DNA from: Trichodesmium erythraeum GBRTRLIN201
Lineage (GTDB): Bacteria > Cyanobacteriota > Cyanobacteriia > Cyanobacteriales > Microcoleaceae
DNA: 64,000 nucleotides
Assembly: GCA_018457135.1 (NCBI GenBank)
Contig: JAGGDU010000148.1
Location: 62,001 to 126,000 of the forward strand
Direction: 5' to 3'
Under the pieces are notes generated by a model. That model ran no database searches and was not told the origin of the DNA. It saw only the letters and a list, made by a program, of their open reading frames with translations. Made by a program: the position numbers and the translations under genes. Below are positions 1 through 8,761 of the stretch, piece by piece; the stretch's first letter is position 1, and the number at the start of each line of letters is the position of its first letter.

Positions 1-778
1 TTTGTCTCGTTGTATGGAAAATACATTAGTTGCCGTTTTCTCAAGTGTTTATGATATTTATGCTGAAGCTTGGGATGCCAAAATTTGGTGTTGCAAAAGC
101 CTAGCTAATGTTCACTATTTTCCTCAAATCAATGCTTATCTTCCTAATGCCAAATACTTATATCTTTACAGAGATGGCCGAGACGTAGCAGTTTCTTTCA
201 AGGAAGCAGTAGTCGGACAAAAGCATTTTTTTCATATTGCTCAACAGTGGAGAAAAGACCAACATGCAGCTTTAAAGATCAAAAAGCAACTTAGAGGTGA
301 ACAATTTTTTAGTTTGAGTTATGAAGATCTGATTAATTCGCCTGAACTAAGTCTATATAATTTATGTGGGTTTCTAGAGCTAGAATTTAGCCCGACAATG
401 TTGGATTTCTATAATTCAAGGGAAGCTAGTAATACATCATCATCTAGTACTCTATGGTCTAATGTATCTAAACCTATTATCAAGAAAAATTCTAATAAAT
501 TTCTGAGTAAAGCAACAAAAGAAGAAGTCAAAATTTTTGAAAGTGTTGCAGGGGATGTTCTAGACTCTCTTGGATATGAGCGAAATCAAACAAATATGGG
601 AGAATTTAGAACCTTTAGTCAGGAAGAAATTGCCCAGTTTGATCTACAAAATGAAAAAGCTAAAGCTCAAGTCAGAGATATGATAGATGTCAAAGATAAA
701 AAACGACGAGAACAACAATTATCTTTACTAGAGGCCATTAAATCTCGCTGCTCGCTGATCGATAGTAAAACCTATTAG
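1..778 (+). CDS. Sulfotransferase family protein, 5'-truncated by window edge
   Basis: This is the C-terminal part of a PAPS-dependent sulfotransferase, which moves sulfate from PAPS to a hydroxyl or amine acceptor. The frame is open at the left edge, so the real start lies outside the window. The segment YLYRDGRDVAVSF (around residues 53-65 of the visible part) matches the motif in which Arg and Ser bind the 3'-phosphate of PAPS. The later LSYEDLINSPELSLYNLCGFLEL stretch is the usual helix pair of the family (compare 'YEDL...P...L..i..FLGL'). The N-terminal 5'-phosphosulfate loop is not visible. The last 60 residues are charged and rich in Glu, Lys and Gln. The acceptor cannot be inferred. 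The next gene starts about 300 bp downstream on the same strand. Confidence 0.8.
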   Translation, partial: LSRCMENTLVAVFSSVYDIYAEAWDAKIWCCKSLANVHYFPQINAYLPNAKYLYLYRDGRDVAVSFKEAVVGQKHFFHIAQQWRKDQHAALKIKKQLRGEQFFSLSYEDLINSPELSLYNLCGFLELEFSPTMLDFYNSREASNTSSSSTLWSNVSKPIIKKNSNKFLSKATKEEVKIFESVAGDVLDSLGYERNQTNMGEFRTFSQEEIAQFDLQNEKAKAQVRDMIDVKDKKRREQQLSLLEAIKSRCSLIDSKTY

Positions 779-1068
779 CTGGACTTTGAGATTTTTTACA
801 CCGAAAATGGCTCCAAACCCAGTCTTAGCAAGGGAAATACCTGAAAGAACTAAAAATAGCTAAAAACGTAGGTATATCAAGAAAACGGTTGATTCAAGGT
901 AAAAACATGATTGTATAGTAGTACAAAAAGACGTTAGGACACTTTTAACTTCTTTCATGTATTAAAAAATATTGTTAAGGAATCTAAAAATGTCCTAACC
1001 TTAGCACGTAGCGCTATATAAGGTTTTAAGATTATTTTCAATCTATTTTTTTCAAAAGTCCAGTTAGA
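779..1068. other. Intergenic region, nothing recognised
   Basis: About 300 bp between the sulfotransferase and chrA. No ORF with coding character, RNA gene or clear terminator was seen. Confidence 0.5.
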
Positions 1069-1076
1069 AGGAGGTT
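1069..1076 (+). promoter_or_regulatory. Strong Shine-Dalgarno for chrA
   Basis: AAGGAGG lies a few bases before the ATG at 1083. It is an almost perfect anti-16S match. Most other genes here have no visible Shine-Dalgarno, so this one fixes the chrA start. Confidence 0.75.
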
Positions 1077-1082
1077 TGTAAA

Positions 1083-2333
1083 ATGGGCGACATGACTGAT
1101 ACTTCAATCCCAAATGATGCTAAATCAAAGTTAAAGAAAGAAAGTTTCCTATTTTGGGCATTTTTGAAAATTGGGAGTACGGCTTTTGGGGGCTTTATGG
1201 CACTAGTTTCAGTGTGTGAAAGTATGATTGTTCAACAACATAAGCTACTATCTCATGAAGAAATGCTTGATGGTATTTCTCTAGCAACAGTTCTTCCCGG
1301 ACCGGTTGCTGTAAATGTTGTTGCTTACATAGGTTATAAAATTCGAGGGATTAGAGGAGCGTTTGCTAGCACTACTGGAGTATTGCTACCAACTTATCTT
1401 CTCGTTGTCAGCTTTACGGCTTTTTACTTTCGAGTAGGTGAAATTTCTGCCATTAGTAAAGCTTTTGCTGGATTTATCCCAGCTATGGTTGCCATTATAT
1501 TAGTAGCTATATGGCGACTGAGCAAAAAAACAATTAGAACACTTAAAAATTGGAAGTCTATTTCAATTGCTGTTGCTGCCTTTATTATTCTCAAGTTTGT
1601 AGGTGGATTTTACACAACTTTACTTATTGTACTAGGGTCTGGAATTTTTGGTTACCTTTTATATTATGATGCTACTGCTAGTGAACTATCTACTAGTAAT
1701 ATCTCTAGTCCTATCACTTCTCCATTAATCTCAAAGACAAAATTGCTTCTTTCTTCCTTTGTTCTCTCAGCATTCTTGGTTTTGTATTTAGTTCCACTTC
1801 CTTTTTTGGAAAATACTAGTCTAGCTAAACTTTTTATCGTTTTTTCAGGGATGAGCCTAACTTTGTTTGGCAGTGGTTATGTTTTCATTCCTATGATTCA
1901 AGAGATTGTTGTCAATAATTATGGATGGGTTACCCAAACAGAATTTGCGAGTGCGATCGCTTTAAGTCAAATAACACCTGGTCCAATCCTCATTAGTGCA
2001 GCTTTCATTGGTTATGCCGTCAAGGGAATACTAGGTTCTTTGGTTGCAACTATTGGTATCTTTTTCCCCCCCGCAATGTTGATGATTACTTGTTCCGACT
2101 TACTAGAACAGATTAAGAATTCGTCTACAATTCAGACCGCATTAAAAGGCGTTCGTCCTGCTGTAATTGGTATGATTTTTGCTGCAGCATTGATTTTATT
2201 ACAAGGTGTGAAAATTCATTGGGTCTCAGCTTTAATTTTAATGGGTGGGTTGTTTGCTATCTTACGCTTCAAAGTTGATGTGATTTTGGTAATTCCCGTT
2301 GCAGGAATCTTGGGAATACTACTTTATCCATAA
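1083..2333 (+). CDS. chrA: Chromate transporter, CHR family, two-domain
   Basis: Inner-membrane CHR-family transporter of 416 residues, normal length for long-chain ChrA made of two homologous halves. Half one (about residues 20-195) has the FGGF segment and the PGPVAVNVVAYIGY motif. Half two (about 230-412) repeats this as FGSGYVFIPM and TPGPILISAAFIGY, followed by KGILGS. Roughly ten hydrophobic segments are visible. The family exports chromate using the proton-motive force, and some members may handle sulfate or other oxyanions. A sulfotransferase gene upstream makes a sulfur link tempting, but 300 bp separate the two and no shared regulation is visible. The start is fixed by a strong Shine-Dalgarno. 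Confidence 0.9.
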   Translation: MGDMTDTSIPNDAKSKLKKESFLFWAFLKIGSTAFGGFMALVSVCESMIVQQHKLLSHEEMLDGISLATVLPGPVAVNVVAYIGYKIRGIRGAFASTTGVLLPTYLLVVSFTAFYFRVGEISAISKAFAGFIPAMVAIILVAIWRLSKKTIRTLKNWKSISIAVAAFIILKFVGGFYTTLLIVLGSGIFGYLLYYDATASELSTSNISSPITSPLISKTKLLLSSFVLSAFLVLYLVPLPFLENTSLAKLFIVFSGMSLTLFGSGYVFIPMIQEIVVNNYGWVTQTEFASAIALSQITPGPILISAAFIGYAVKGILGSLVATIGIFFPPAMLMITCSDLLEQIKNSSTIQTALKGVRPAVIGMIFAAALILLQGVKIHWVSALILMGGLFAILRFKVDVILVIPVAGILGILLYP

Positions 2334-2343
2334 ATGTACCTCA

Positions 2344-2390
2344 AATTGATTCCTTCTTTGGCAAGTTGACGATCTTATTCTGCAAACGCC
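2344..2390 (-). pseudogene. Antitoxin-gene fragment (first of three copies)
   Basis: About 40 bp match the middle of the antitoxin remnant at 2970-3011 with two or three differences, covering the 'cttctttggcaagttgacg' stretch. It is too short to encode anything and marks one edge of the duplicated block upstream of the CHAT gene. Confidence 0.6.
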
Positions 2391-2440
2391 ATATGTAGGA
2401 GCGAATGGCATTCGTCCTAACGCTGGTGTAGTGCCAGTGG

Positions 2441-2540
2441 GTAAGTCCTGATTAATTATTTAATTATTTATTTTGAGAAAATCAGAAAATGAAACGAATT
2501 ATTGTTACCTGTCTAATAGGAATAACAACCCTGACTACAG
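2441..2540 (+). pseudogene. Duplicated 5' end of the TPR-CHAT gene
   Basis: These roughly 100 bp repeat 3632-3729 almost base for base: the leader with two ATTATTTA units, the ribosome-binding region, ATG and about 17 codons of signal peptide. Similarity stops after 'ctgactaca', and what follows is the 3' end of a mazF-like gene on the other strand. It is a stub that could still start translation at 2488 but encodes only a short signal-peptide-like piece. Confidence 0.85.
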
Positions 2541-2588
2541 AAGTTTTAGTTGAGGTGAGGAAAATTTTAGAGCTATGAAATATGTTTT

Positions 2589-2933
2589 TCATTTATAACC
2601 TAAAGTAAATAATACAATACTTTCTAATTGATTTACGATAGTTGAACTTAGTTTTCCTAACTTGTGACCTAAACGAGTTTTATCTAATACTCTTAATTGA
2701 TGACATAAAGCAACTGAATCTTGATTTAATCCACCTTCATTTGTGGGAATAAGTAAACAACTAGGTAAAGAACTTCATCTTAAATTAGTAGTTAAAGGGA
2801 TGGTAATAATAGTCGTAGTAAATTGAGAAATCGTGTTTTCTTGAAAGATAATAACTGGACGAATTCCTGCTTGTTCAGAACCTTGTGTGGGGTTAAGAGT
2901 GGCAATCCAAATTTCTCCTCGTTCAGTTTTCAT
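2589..2933 (-). pseudogene. MazF/PemK-type toxin, in-frame stop at codon 53
   Basis: The reverse strand reads a 114-residue MazF/PemK-like endoribonuclease if one stop is read through. It starts MKTERGEIWIATLNP, continues with GSEQAGIRPVII, and has the TIITIPLTTNL strand typical of MazF sequence-specific mRNA interferases. Codon 53 is TGA (2775-2777) where an Arg codon CGA would fit; the frame stays open on both sides. The Arg of GIRPV and the later Thr/Ser-rich strand are still present. The ATG overlaps the TGA of the upstream antitoxin remnant (ATGA), the usual antitoxin-toxin coupling. With the stop, the toxin is almost certainly inactive. Confidence 0.8.
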
Positions 2934-3136
2934 AGTCTATCTTCTTGAGTTAATAAATCAGCATATTCATTGATTCCTTCTTCGGCAAGTTGACGATCTT
3001 CTTCTGCAAATTCTTGATAAAGTTGGGCTAATTGTTCTGTATTTAGGTTGAGTTTAATTAACTTTTCTCTAAATTTTAGAAAGGTGATAAAGTCAGCAAC
3101 TTGGTTAAAGGGTAATAGATGTAAATTCTGAATATA
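2930..3136 (-). pseudogene. Antitoxin of MazEF-type pair, N-terminus lost
   Basis: About 65 codons read LLPFNQVADFITFLKFREK and then an acidic helical tail ending in EEGINEYADLLTQEDRL, typical of the small DUF2281/VapB-like antitoxins paired with MazF in cyanobacteria. The frame meets TAA at 3137-3139 and has no start codon, so the N-terminus is lost. Its stop overlaps the toxin start by four bases. Pieces of the same gene recur at 2344-2390 and 6188-6232. Confidence 0.65.
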
Positions 3137-3501
3137 TTACTGTTAAAAAAGGTGGAAGTCGTGGTCGAGAAGCGATCGCTAATGTTCAAGAGATTAGCTT
3201 TTATGGAGACCTTTGGTGGCCCGCTTCTGATGGGATAATAATTCTTCGTGGGGGTAGTGTAGACGAAATAGGGACGGTTCGACGTTTTGAAGTGGGAGTG
3301 GATGGGTTGGTATGGACAAATGCAGATCAGAATCCTATTGAGATTAAACCAGAAAGTGTGATTCGGGTGGATGAAAGAGAGGGTATACCCAGGGAGATGA
3401 GGAATATTATTAATAGTCGTTATGTTGTGAGTAAGATGGAGTTTGAACCGGAGCGACAAATTTGGATTATTACTGCTACATTAAAGTCAAGAAAAGAATA
3501 A
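3109..3501 (+). pseudogene. Headless gene fragment, unknown family
   Basis: A 131-codon open frame with good coding character but no start codon at its beginning; the first possible start is a GTG at 3292. It reads SEYITVKKGGSRGREAIANV, then FYGDLWWPASDG and GGSVDEIGTVRRFEVGVDGL, and ends RQIWIITATLKSRKE. The gene seems cut where the antitoxin remnant begins (3106-3137). I do not recognise the family. The beta-rich, Trp-containing sequence could be a secreted or surface domain, but that is a guess. Confidence 0.45.
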
Positions 3502-3565
3502 TATTTGGTGGTCCTGGATAGTAATGGTATAGCACTACTACGGGCAAGTCAAAAGTTACAATTCA

Positions 3566-3598
3566 ACCCCCCTTTGTCTCCCCAAGGGGGGCGCTCAA
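3566..3598. repeat. G/C-run hairpin, cyanobacterial repeat type
   Basis: CCCCCCTT and AAGGGGGG are separated by nine bases and form a short perfect stem. A related run (ACCCCCCCTTTC) after a similar AAGTCAAAAGTTA leader occurs just downstream of the CHAT gene at 6164-6190. The hairpin lies upstream of the CHAT gene leader and could be a terminator-like or mobile palindrome; there is no T-run after it. Confidence 0.5.
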
Positions 3599-3676
3599 AA
3601 GTCATCCCTGACTGAATTCTGACTAGGGATAAGTCCTGATTAATTATTTAATTATTTATTTGGAGAAAATCAGAAA

Positions 3677-6163
3677 ATGAAACGAATTATTGTTACCTGT
3701 CTAATAGGAATAACAACCCTGACTACAACTGCCCTAATACTGCCGCTATTACCACAAAGCAGTTATGCTCAAAGTTCAAACTCTCAGGCAGAAAAGTTAG
3801 AGCAACTAATAAAAACAGCACAGCAACAAATAGGGCAATACCAATATCAGGAGTCTATAGAAACGCTTCAAGAAGCTTTAGCTATTGCTAGAAAAATTAA
3901 AGACCGAAAATATGAGGCAGTGGCTAACCTTGGTCTTGGTTATGTTTACGACCAAACAGGCCAACCCCAAAAGGCATTAGAATTCTACGAAAAAGCTTTA
4001 CCTATCTGGCAAGAAGTCGGCTATCGCTTTGGAGAAGCTACTACTCTCAATAATATTGGTGGAGTTTACTCTGACATAGGTCAACCCCAAAAGGCGTTAG
4101 AATTCTACGAAAAAGCTTTACCTATCTCGCAAGAAGTGGGCGCTCGCTCACAAGAAGCTACTACTCTCAATAATATTGGTCTAGTTTACGATAATATAGG
4201 TCAACCCCAAAAGGCATTAGAATACTACGAAAAAGCTTTACCTATCTCGCAAGAAGTGGGCGCTCGCTCACAAGAAGCTACTACTCTCAATAATATTGGT
4301 CTAGTTTACGATAATATAGGTCAACCCCAAAAGGCATTAGAATACTACGAAAAAGCTTTACCTATCTCGCAAGAAGTGGGCGCTCGCTCACAAGAAGCTA
4401 CTACTCTCAATAATATTGGTCTAGTTTACTCTAATATAGGTCAACCCCAAAAGGCATTAGAATTCTTCGAAAAAGCTTTACCTATCTGGCAAGAAGTGGG
4501 CTATCGCTCACAAGAAGCTACTACTCTGAATAATATTGGTAACGTTTACAGCAGTATAGGTCAACCCCAAAAGGCATTAGAATACTTACAGAAAGCTTTA
4601 CCTATCATGCAAGAAGTGGGCGCTCGCTCATTAGAATCTACTACTCTCAGTAGTATTGGTAAAGTTTACCGAGATAGCAACCAACCAGAAAAAGCCATAG
4701 ACCACTTGGAAAAGTCAGTAAAAATTACCCTAGAAATTCGTGGGGGTTTAAAAAAAGAAAATCGCAAAACTTTTTTAAATTTCCAATATAATAAGTGGAC
4801 ACCGATCGCCCTGATCGATCTTCTCATCGACCAAAACCAACCCGAAGCCGCTTGGAAATGGTATAATCTAGCCACCACTTTCGACCTCGCCGACTACACC
4901 CGCCTTATTAAGGCCAAAGTCAAAAACCCAGAAGCCCAAAAACTGATTAACCAATGGGAAGAAAACTATCAAAAATTGCAAGCTCTCTATAGCAAAATAG
5001 AAGATGGAACAACTACCCAACTTTCCCAACAAATTAAGCAGTTACAAGCAGAAAACAACCAACTCGCAGAAAACGCTAGCCAGAAATATCCAGAAGTTGC
5101 CGAGCTTTTTGAATTTGAACCCAAAGACATCGACAAACTCAAAGCCAATATTCCACCGGGCACCGTTGTTATTCAACCTGCTCTTTTAACTGGTCTGAAA
5201 AGTGTCCCCGATAGCATAGCTATATTCCTCGTGACCAGAGACCAAGCCACCCTCGTCAAAAAACTCCCCATAGATGCTAAAGAATTTGATAGCATCCTCA
5301 CCGAATATCGCAGCCAACTAGAAAAACCCAACGCCGACAACTACGCCACTAACCAAGAAAAACTCTACGACTATCTCATCCGCCCCATAGAAACAGAAAT
5401 AGCCGCCTACTCCCCCAAACGACTAGCCATCATCCCCACAGGAAAATTGCGTTATATTCCCTTTGAAACCCTATATGATAATCAAACCGAGCAATATTTA
5501 ATAGCCAAATATCCCATCCACTACCTGACCCGCATCTCTGCCACCAGACAGGAGCCAAAAGAGCCGACAAAGTCCCTGAAAGTATTGGCATTTGGAAATC
5601 CCCAGCCCACAGAGATCAACCTCCGCGGTGCAGAAGATGAAGCGAAAATTATCGCGGAAAACTTATCAGGAAAATCCTTAACTCGAGAAAAAGCGACCCT
5701 CAGCAGTTTTGAAAACGAATCTCCCGGTTTTCCCTTAGTGCATCTAGCTACCCACGGCTGCTTTCAAAAAGGTGGTTGCCGTGAGCAGGGTTTAGAAGAA
5801 AATACTATTTTGTTTGCCAACAATAAAACCTTTAATATTGCCAATGCAGCACGTTTAGGATTAGAAAATACAGATTTAATCGCTTTGAGTGCATGCCAAA
5901 CAGCCATGAAAGCGGACTCCAACGGAGAAGAAATAGCAGGAGTTGCCTATTTATTTGAGCGTGCAGGTGCGGATGCTGTCATAGCCAGTTTATGGAATGC
6001 CGAGGATGGAACAACAAAGGATATTATGGTGAAATTTTATGATAATTTGAAACAAGGAATGACCAAGGTGGAAGCATTACGTCAGGCGAAATTAAGTTAT
6101 GCTAGGTCAGATGTGAGTCCGTTTTATTGGTCGCCTTTTATTTTGATAGGGGATGGAGAATAA
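3677..6163 (+). CDS. Secreted TPR-CHAT domain protein
   Basis: An 828-residue protein with a signal peptide (residues 1-31, cleavage likely after SSYA), a TPR solenoid (about 42-370) and a C-terminal CHAT peptidase-like domain (about 560-826). The CHAT domain, a caspase/separase relative, keeps its catalytic pair: His693 in HLATHGC and Cys740 in LSACQTA. The TPR part contains about seven 40-residue units of the GQPQKALE(F/Y)YEKALPI type, encoded by 120-bp repeats that are almost identical at DNA level. Such proteins are common in filamentous cyanobacteria and most have no assigned role. Some cytoplasmic CHAT proteases act in defence, but the signal peptide argues for an envelope or extracellular role. 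A 5' copy lies at 2441-2540. The gene stands alone in a rearranged block. Confidence 0.9.
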   Translation: MKRIIVTCLIGITTLTTTALILPLLPQSSYAQSSNSQAEKLEQLIKTAQQQIGQYQYQESIETLQEALAIARKIKDRKYEAVANLGLGYVYDQTGQPQKALEFYEKALPIWQEVGYRFGEATTLNNIGGVYSDIGQPQKALEFYEKALPISQEVGARSQEATTLNNIGLVYDNIGQPQKALEYYEKALPISQEVGARSQEATTLNNIGLVYDNIGQPQKALEYYEKALPISQEVGARSQEATTLNNIGLVYSNIGQPQKALEFFEKALPIWQEVGYRSQEATTLNNIGNVYSSIGQPQKALEYLQKALPIMQEVGARSLESTTLSSIGKVYRDSNQPEKAIDHLEKSVKITLEIRGGLKKENRKTFLNFQYNKWTPIALIDLLIDQNQPEAAWKWYNLATTFDLADYTRLIKAKVKNPEAQKLINQWEENYQKLQALYSKIEDGTTTQLSQQIKQLQAENNQLAENASQKYPEVAELFEFEPKDIDKLKANIPPGTVVIQPALLTGLKSVPDSIAIFLVTRDQATLVKKLPIDAKEFDSILTEYRSQLEKPNADNYATNQEKLYDYLIRPIETEIAAYSPKRLAIIPTGKLRYIPFETLYDNQTEQYLIAKYPIHYLTRISATRQEPKEPTKSLKVLAFGNPQPTEINLRGAEDEAKIIAENLSGKSLTREKATLSSFENESPGFPLVHLATHGCFQKGGCREQGLEENTILFANNKTFNIANAARLGLENTDLIALSACQTAMKADSNGEEIAGVAYLFERAGADAVIASLWNAEDGTTKDIMVKFYDNLKQGMTKVEALRQAKLSYARSDVSPFYWSPFILIGDGE
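3916..4680 (+). repeat. 120-bp tandem repeats encoding TPR units
   Basis: About six units of exactly 120 bp in phase with the 40-residue TPR. The units beginning near 4201 and 4321 are identical except for two bases near their end, and the one at 4081 differs from 4201 at three bases. The outer units are more diverged. This points to recent expansion from the middle of the array. Confidence 0.95.
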
Positions 6164-6187
6164 GTCAAAAGTTAACCGACCCCCCCT

Positions 6188-6232
6188 TTCTTCTTGAATT
6201 AATAAACCAGCATATTCATTGATCCCTTCCTC
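6188..6232 (-). pseudogene. Antitoxin 3'-end fragment downstream of CHAT gene
   Basis: CTTCTTGAATTAATAAACCA and the following bases match 2941-2985, the C-terminal codons of the antitoxin remnant, with a few substitutions. It is a third copy, now separated from the pair by the CHAT gene. Confidence 0.65.
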
Positions 6233-6351
6233 GTATTTTTAGGCGATCGCTTTTCTTGAAAAAAATCCTAAATGGCTTTTATAGATCAAGATATTATTTC
6301 ATAAAAGAATCACTTTTTGTGAGAACCAACCCCCATATATTTAAGCCGGGG

Positions 6352-6555
6352 AGCATCTGAAAAACATGGAATATTGAAACGGGAGAGCTGACAGACATCG
6401 GAGAACATCAAGATAAATTGCGTGAAGTTGCCTAGAGTCCTAATGGCAAAATTATTACCAGTGCTAGTGATGATATCACTGTTAAACTCTCGAATGTCAG
6501 CAAAAGTAAACGTCAACATAGTTTCAAAGAGATTATTTTTGAACAAATATCATAA
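6352..6555 (+). pseudogene. WD40-repeat protein fragment
   Basis: One and a half WD40 blades can be read: WNIETGELTDIGEHQDKLR, then SPNGKIITSASDDITVKLSN. The usual VAFSPNG has become VA-stop-SPNG (TAG at 6433-6435), another stop lies at 6358-6360, and the blade's first strand is shortened. The frame ends with TAA at 6553-6555. It is the 3' remnant of a longer WD40 protein gene. Confidence 0.75.
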
Positions 6556-7723
6556 ATAATTATCATCAAATTATTACTAAAACTCTCGGGTAATATCCTA
6601 ATTGACCATAAGCTTAAAGTAACTGATCTCGAAAAATTATAATTACTAAAAACCACAAAAAATATTTGTTACTAACTGTAGGATATTTAAAAGTAAAAAA
6701 GGTACATAGTTGTATAGTGAACTGAGAAATTATTAATCATAAAAATTGGATTTACGAATATGAATTAGAACATAGAACAGCTTTAGATTTAATCAATAGT
6801 AGGTATTCCTAAAAGTCAAAAAAATTAGGGTTGTATCCCCCAGAAATTCGTACTTATACAGGATTTGCAATAAATTAGTTTTCTTAAAGATAAACCTCAA
6901 AAAATTAAGTTCAACTCAAGATATATAATTGCCAACTGTATTCAAGATCAACAAATTACTTAACTTGTCTAGCTTCAGTTTCATTTATCAACCAAAACAG
7001 TTATATTTTACAACATAAACTCAGGATTATTTTAGAGAAAAATATTTATAAAACCAGTAATTTTCTGAAAATTGTTTTAGATTTAGTTGCCACATTCTCT
7101 CCATAAAAACAAAAATAGACCTTCGCTTTTATAGAATTTAGATAGCATCACATTCTAGGGTATTTACACATTATTTTTTTACATATTTTCTAGAACCAAC
7201 TTTGAGCTGTAAATTGTAAATAACTGAAGTAAAAGCACTATAAAAAGTAAATCAAAAAAAAAATTATTCAAATGAATTATAGCAGTCGTGCTGAGAAATA
7301 AATCACTATTAATAATAGAAGTATTTCAGAATAAATTGACAGTAATTTATATCCAAAGTAAGTAAATAACTTTCTACCTAGGTGAAACTTTAATTATTCA
7401 GTAATTAATACATAAATAGTAGATTTTTTGATAATAAAAAACCAAAAGCGCCTTAATTATTCTTATGTTGTACGGACGTTGTATACAACGTCCATAGCCC
7501 TACTTATCCGAGATAAATTTACCTCATACTATTTCACAGAAGTCATGCATTTATCCATTAAGATTTTATCAGCTAAAAACTTTGAAAAACCCAGTAATTT
7601 CAGGAAATTATTTAAAACTTAAAGTTAGAAACTATTTGTAAAACCTTAAAAAATTAATTGGTATCCCCAAAGTATAACCTACTATAACTTAATAAATTTT
7701 ACCTTACTCCTTCAGATTTTATT
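6556..7723. other. AT-rich non-coding stretch with a perfect 20-bp palindrome
   Basis: About 1.2 kb with no convincing gene. The short open frame near 7428-7622 lacks family features. The only clear structure is the palindrome at 7474-7493. Short pieces of possible decayed coding sequence were too weak to assign. Confidence 0.5.
7474..7493. repeat. Perfect 20-bp palindrome
   Basis: GGACGTTGTATACAACGTCC equals its own reverse complement. The ends (GGACGTT/AACGTCC) are shared with hairpins at 21131-21168 and 51758-51813, so it probably belongs to a small palindromic repeat family. Confidence 0.75.
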
Positions 7724-8761
7724 CTAAGGTGTAGGATTAGGATATTTAGCATGAACTGTATCAATTTCAGCAATAATTTCCTCAGTCAAACTTATCTCCA
7801 CACTACTAATATTTTCCTTCAGTTGTTCCATAGTTGTTGCTCCAATAATTGTACTAGCTACAAACCATCGAGAATTCACATAAGCTAATGCTAATTGTGC
7901 CGGAGTCATATTATTTTTATTGGCAATTTCTATATAACTTTTTATCGCTTCAGTCAAATTTGTTTTACGATAACGTTGGTCAAATCCGGGGAAAAAAGCT
8001 AGACGAGAATTCTCAGGAACTCCTTGCAAATATTTACCTGTTAAAATACCAAAAGCTAGAGGACTATAAGCCATTAATCCCACATTATTAAATCGACAAG
8101 CTTCAGCTATATTAATATGAAAAACACGATTCACTAAACTAAAAGCATTTTGAATCGAAACTATTTTTGGTAAACCTAATTTTTCTGCTAGATGACAAAA
8201 TTCACACAGTCCCCAAGCCGTCTCATTACTTACTCCTAAATAACGAATTTTTCCAGCTTTAATTAACTCTGCAAATACTTCTAATTGCTCCGCAATAGGC
8301 GTCGAATCCCACTCATTATTTGGATCATAATCTGGGGCACCAAATAGAGGCACATAACGGTCAGGCCAATGGATTTGATAAAGGTCAATATAGTCAGTCT
8401 GAAGAGCACGCAAACTATCTTCTATTGCTTGCTGAATATTAGCTCGGTTAACTTTACGATTTTCCCCACGAATCCATGTAATTCTAGGACTAGGACCAGT
8501 AACTTTTGTAGCAATAATTAACTTATCCCGTTGTTGTTTAACTAACCATTCACCAATATATTCCTCTGTTTTTCCTTGAGTATCAGCCCTACTTGGCACG
8601 GGATACATTTCTGCCGTATCAATAAAATTAATACCTTCAGCAACAGCATAATTAAGTTGTTGATGAGCTTCTTCAATAGTATTTTGTAGTCCATAGGTCA
8701 TCGTGCCTAAACAAATTTCTGAAACATTAAGGTTACTATCGCCAAGCTTGTTGTATTTCAT
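7724..8761 (-). CDS. Aldo/keto reductase, Tas-like
   Basis: NADPH-dependent aldo/keto reductase, 345 residues from MKYNKLGDS, matching the length and start of E. coli Tas. The frame stays open upstream to 8851, but that extension (ILKKTSINIFVIPINANLK...) does not look like the family, so I chose the ATG at 8761. The catalytic tetrad is visible: Asp48 and Tyr53 in DTAEMYP, Lys86 in ATKVTG and His121 in QIHWPDRY. The C-terminal NADPH-binding segment reads STIIGATTMEQLKENI. The TIM-barrel fold and soluble location follow from the family; the substrate is unknown. It stands alone with large gaps on both sides and no obvious Shine-Dalgarno. Confidence 0.9.
   Translation of the reverse strand: MKYNKLGDSNLNVSEICLGTMTYGLQNTIEEAHQQLNYAVAEGINFIDTAEMYPVPSRADTQGKTEEYIGEWLVKQQRDKLIIATKVTGPSPRITWIRGENRKVNRANIQQAIEDSLRALQTDYIDLYQIHWPDRYVPLFGAPDYDPNNEWDSTPIAEQLEVFAELIKAGKIRYLGVSNETAWGLCEFCHLAEKLGLPKIVSIQNAFSLVNRVFHINIAEACRFNNVGLMAYSPLAFGILTGKYLQGVPENSRLAFFPGFDQRYRKTNLTEAIKSYIEIANKNNMTPAQLALAYVNSRWFVASTIIGATTMEQLKENISSVEISLTEEIIAEIDTVHAKYPNPTP

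Noticed and set aside
3076-3459. 127-codon reverse-strand ORF rich in His, Ile and Pro
   Set aside because: Antisense of the better 3109-3501 frame; composition unlike a protein.
3916-4680. Possible CRISPR-like array
   Set aside because: The 120-bp period is coding and in frame with 40-residue TPR units; no spacers.
7428-7622. 64-codon ORF spanning the 20-bp palindrome
   Set aside because: Includes the palindrome in frame and has no family features.
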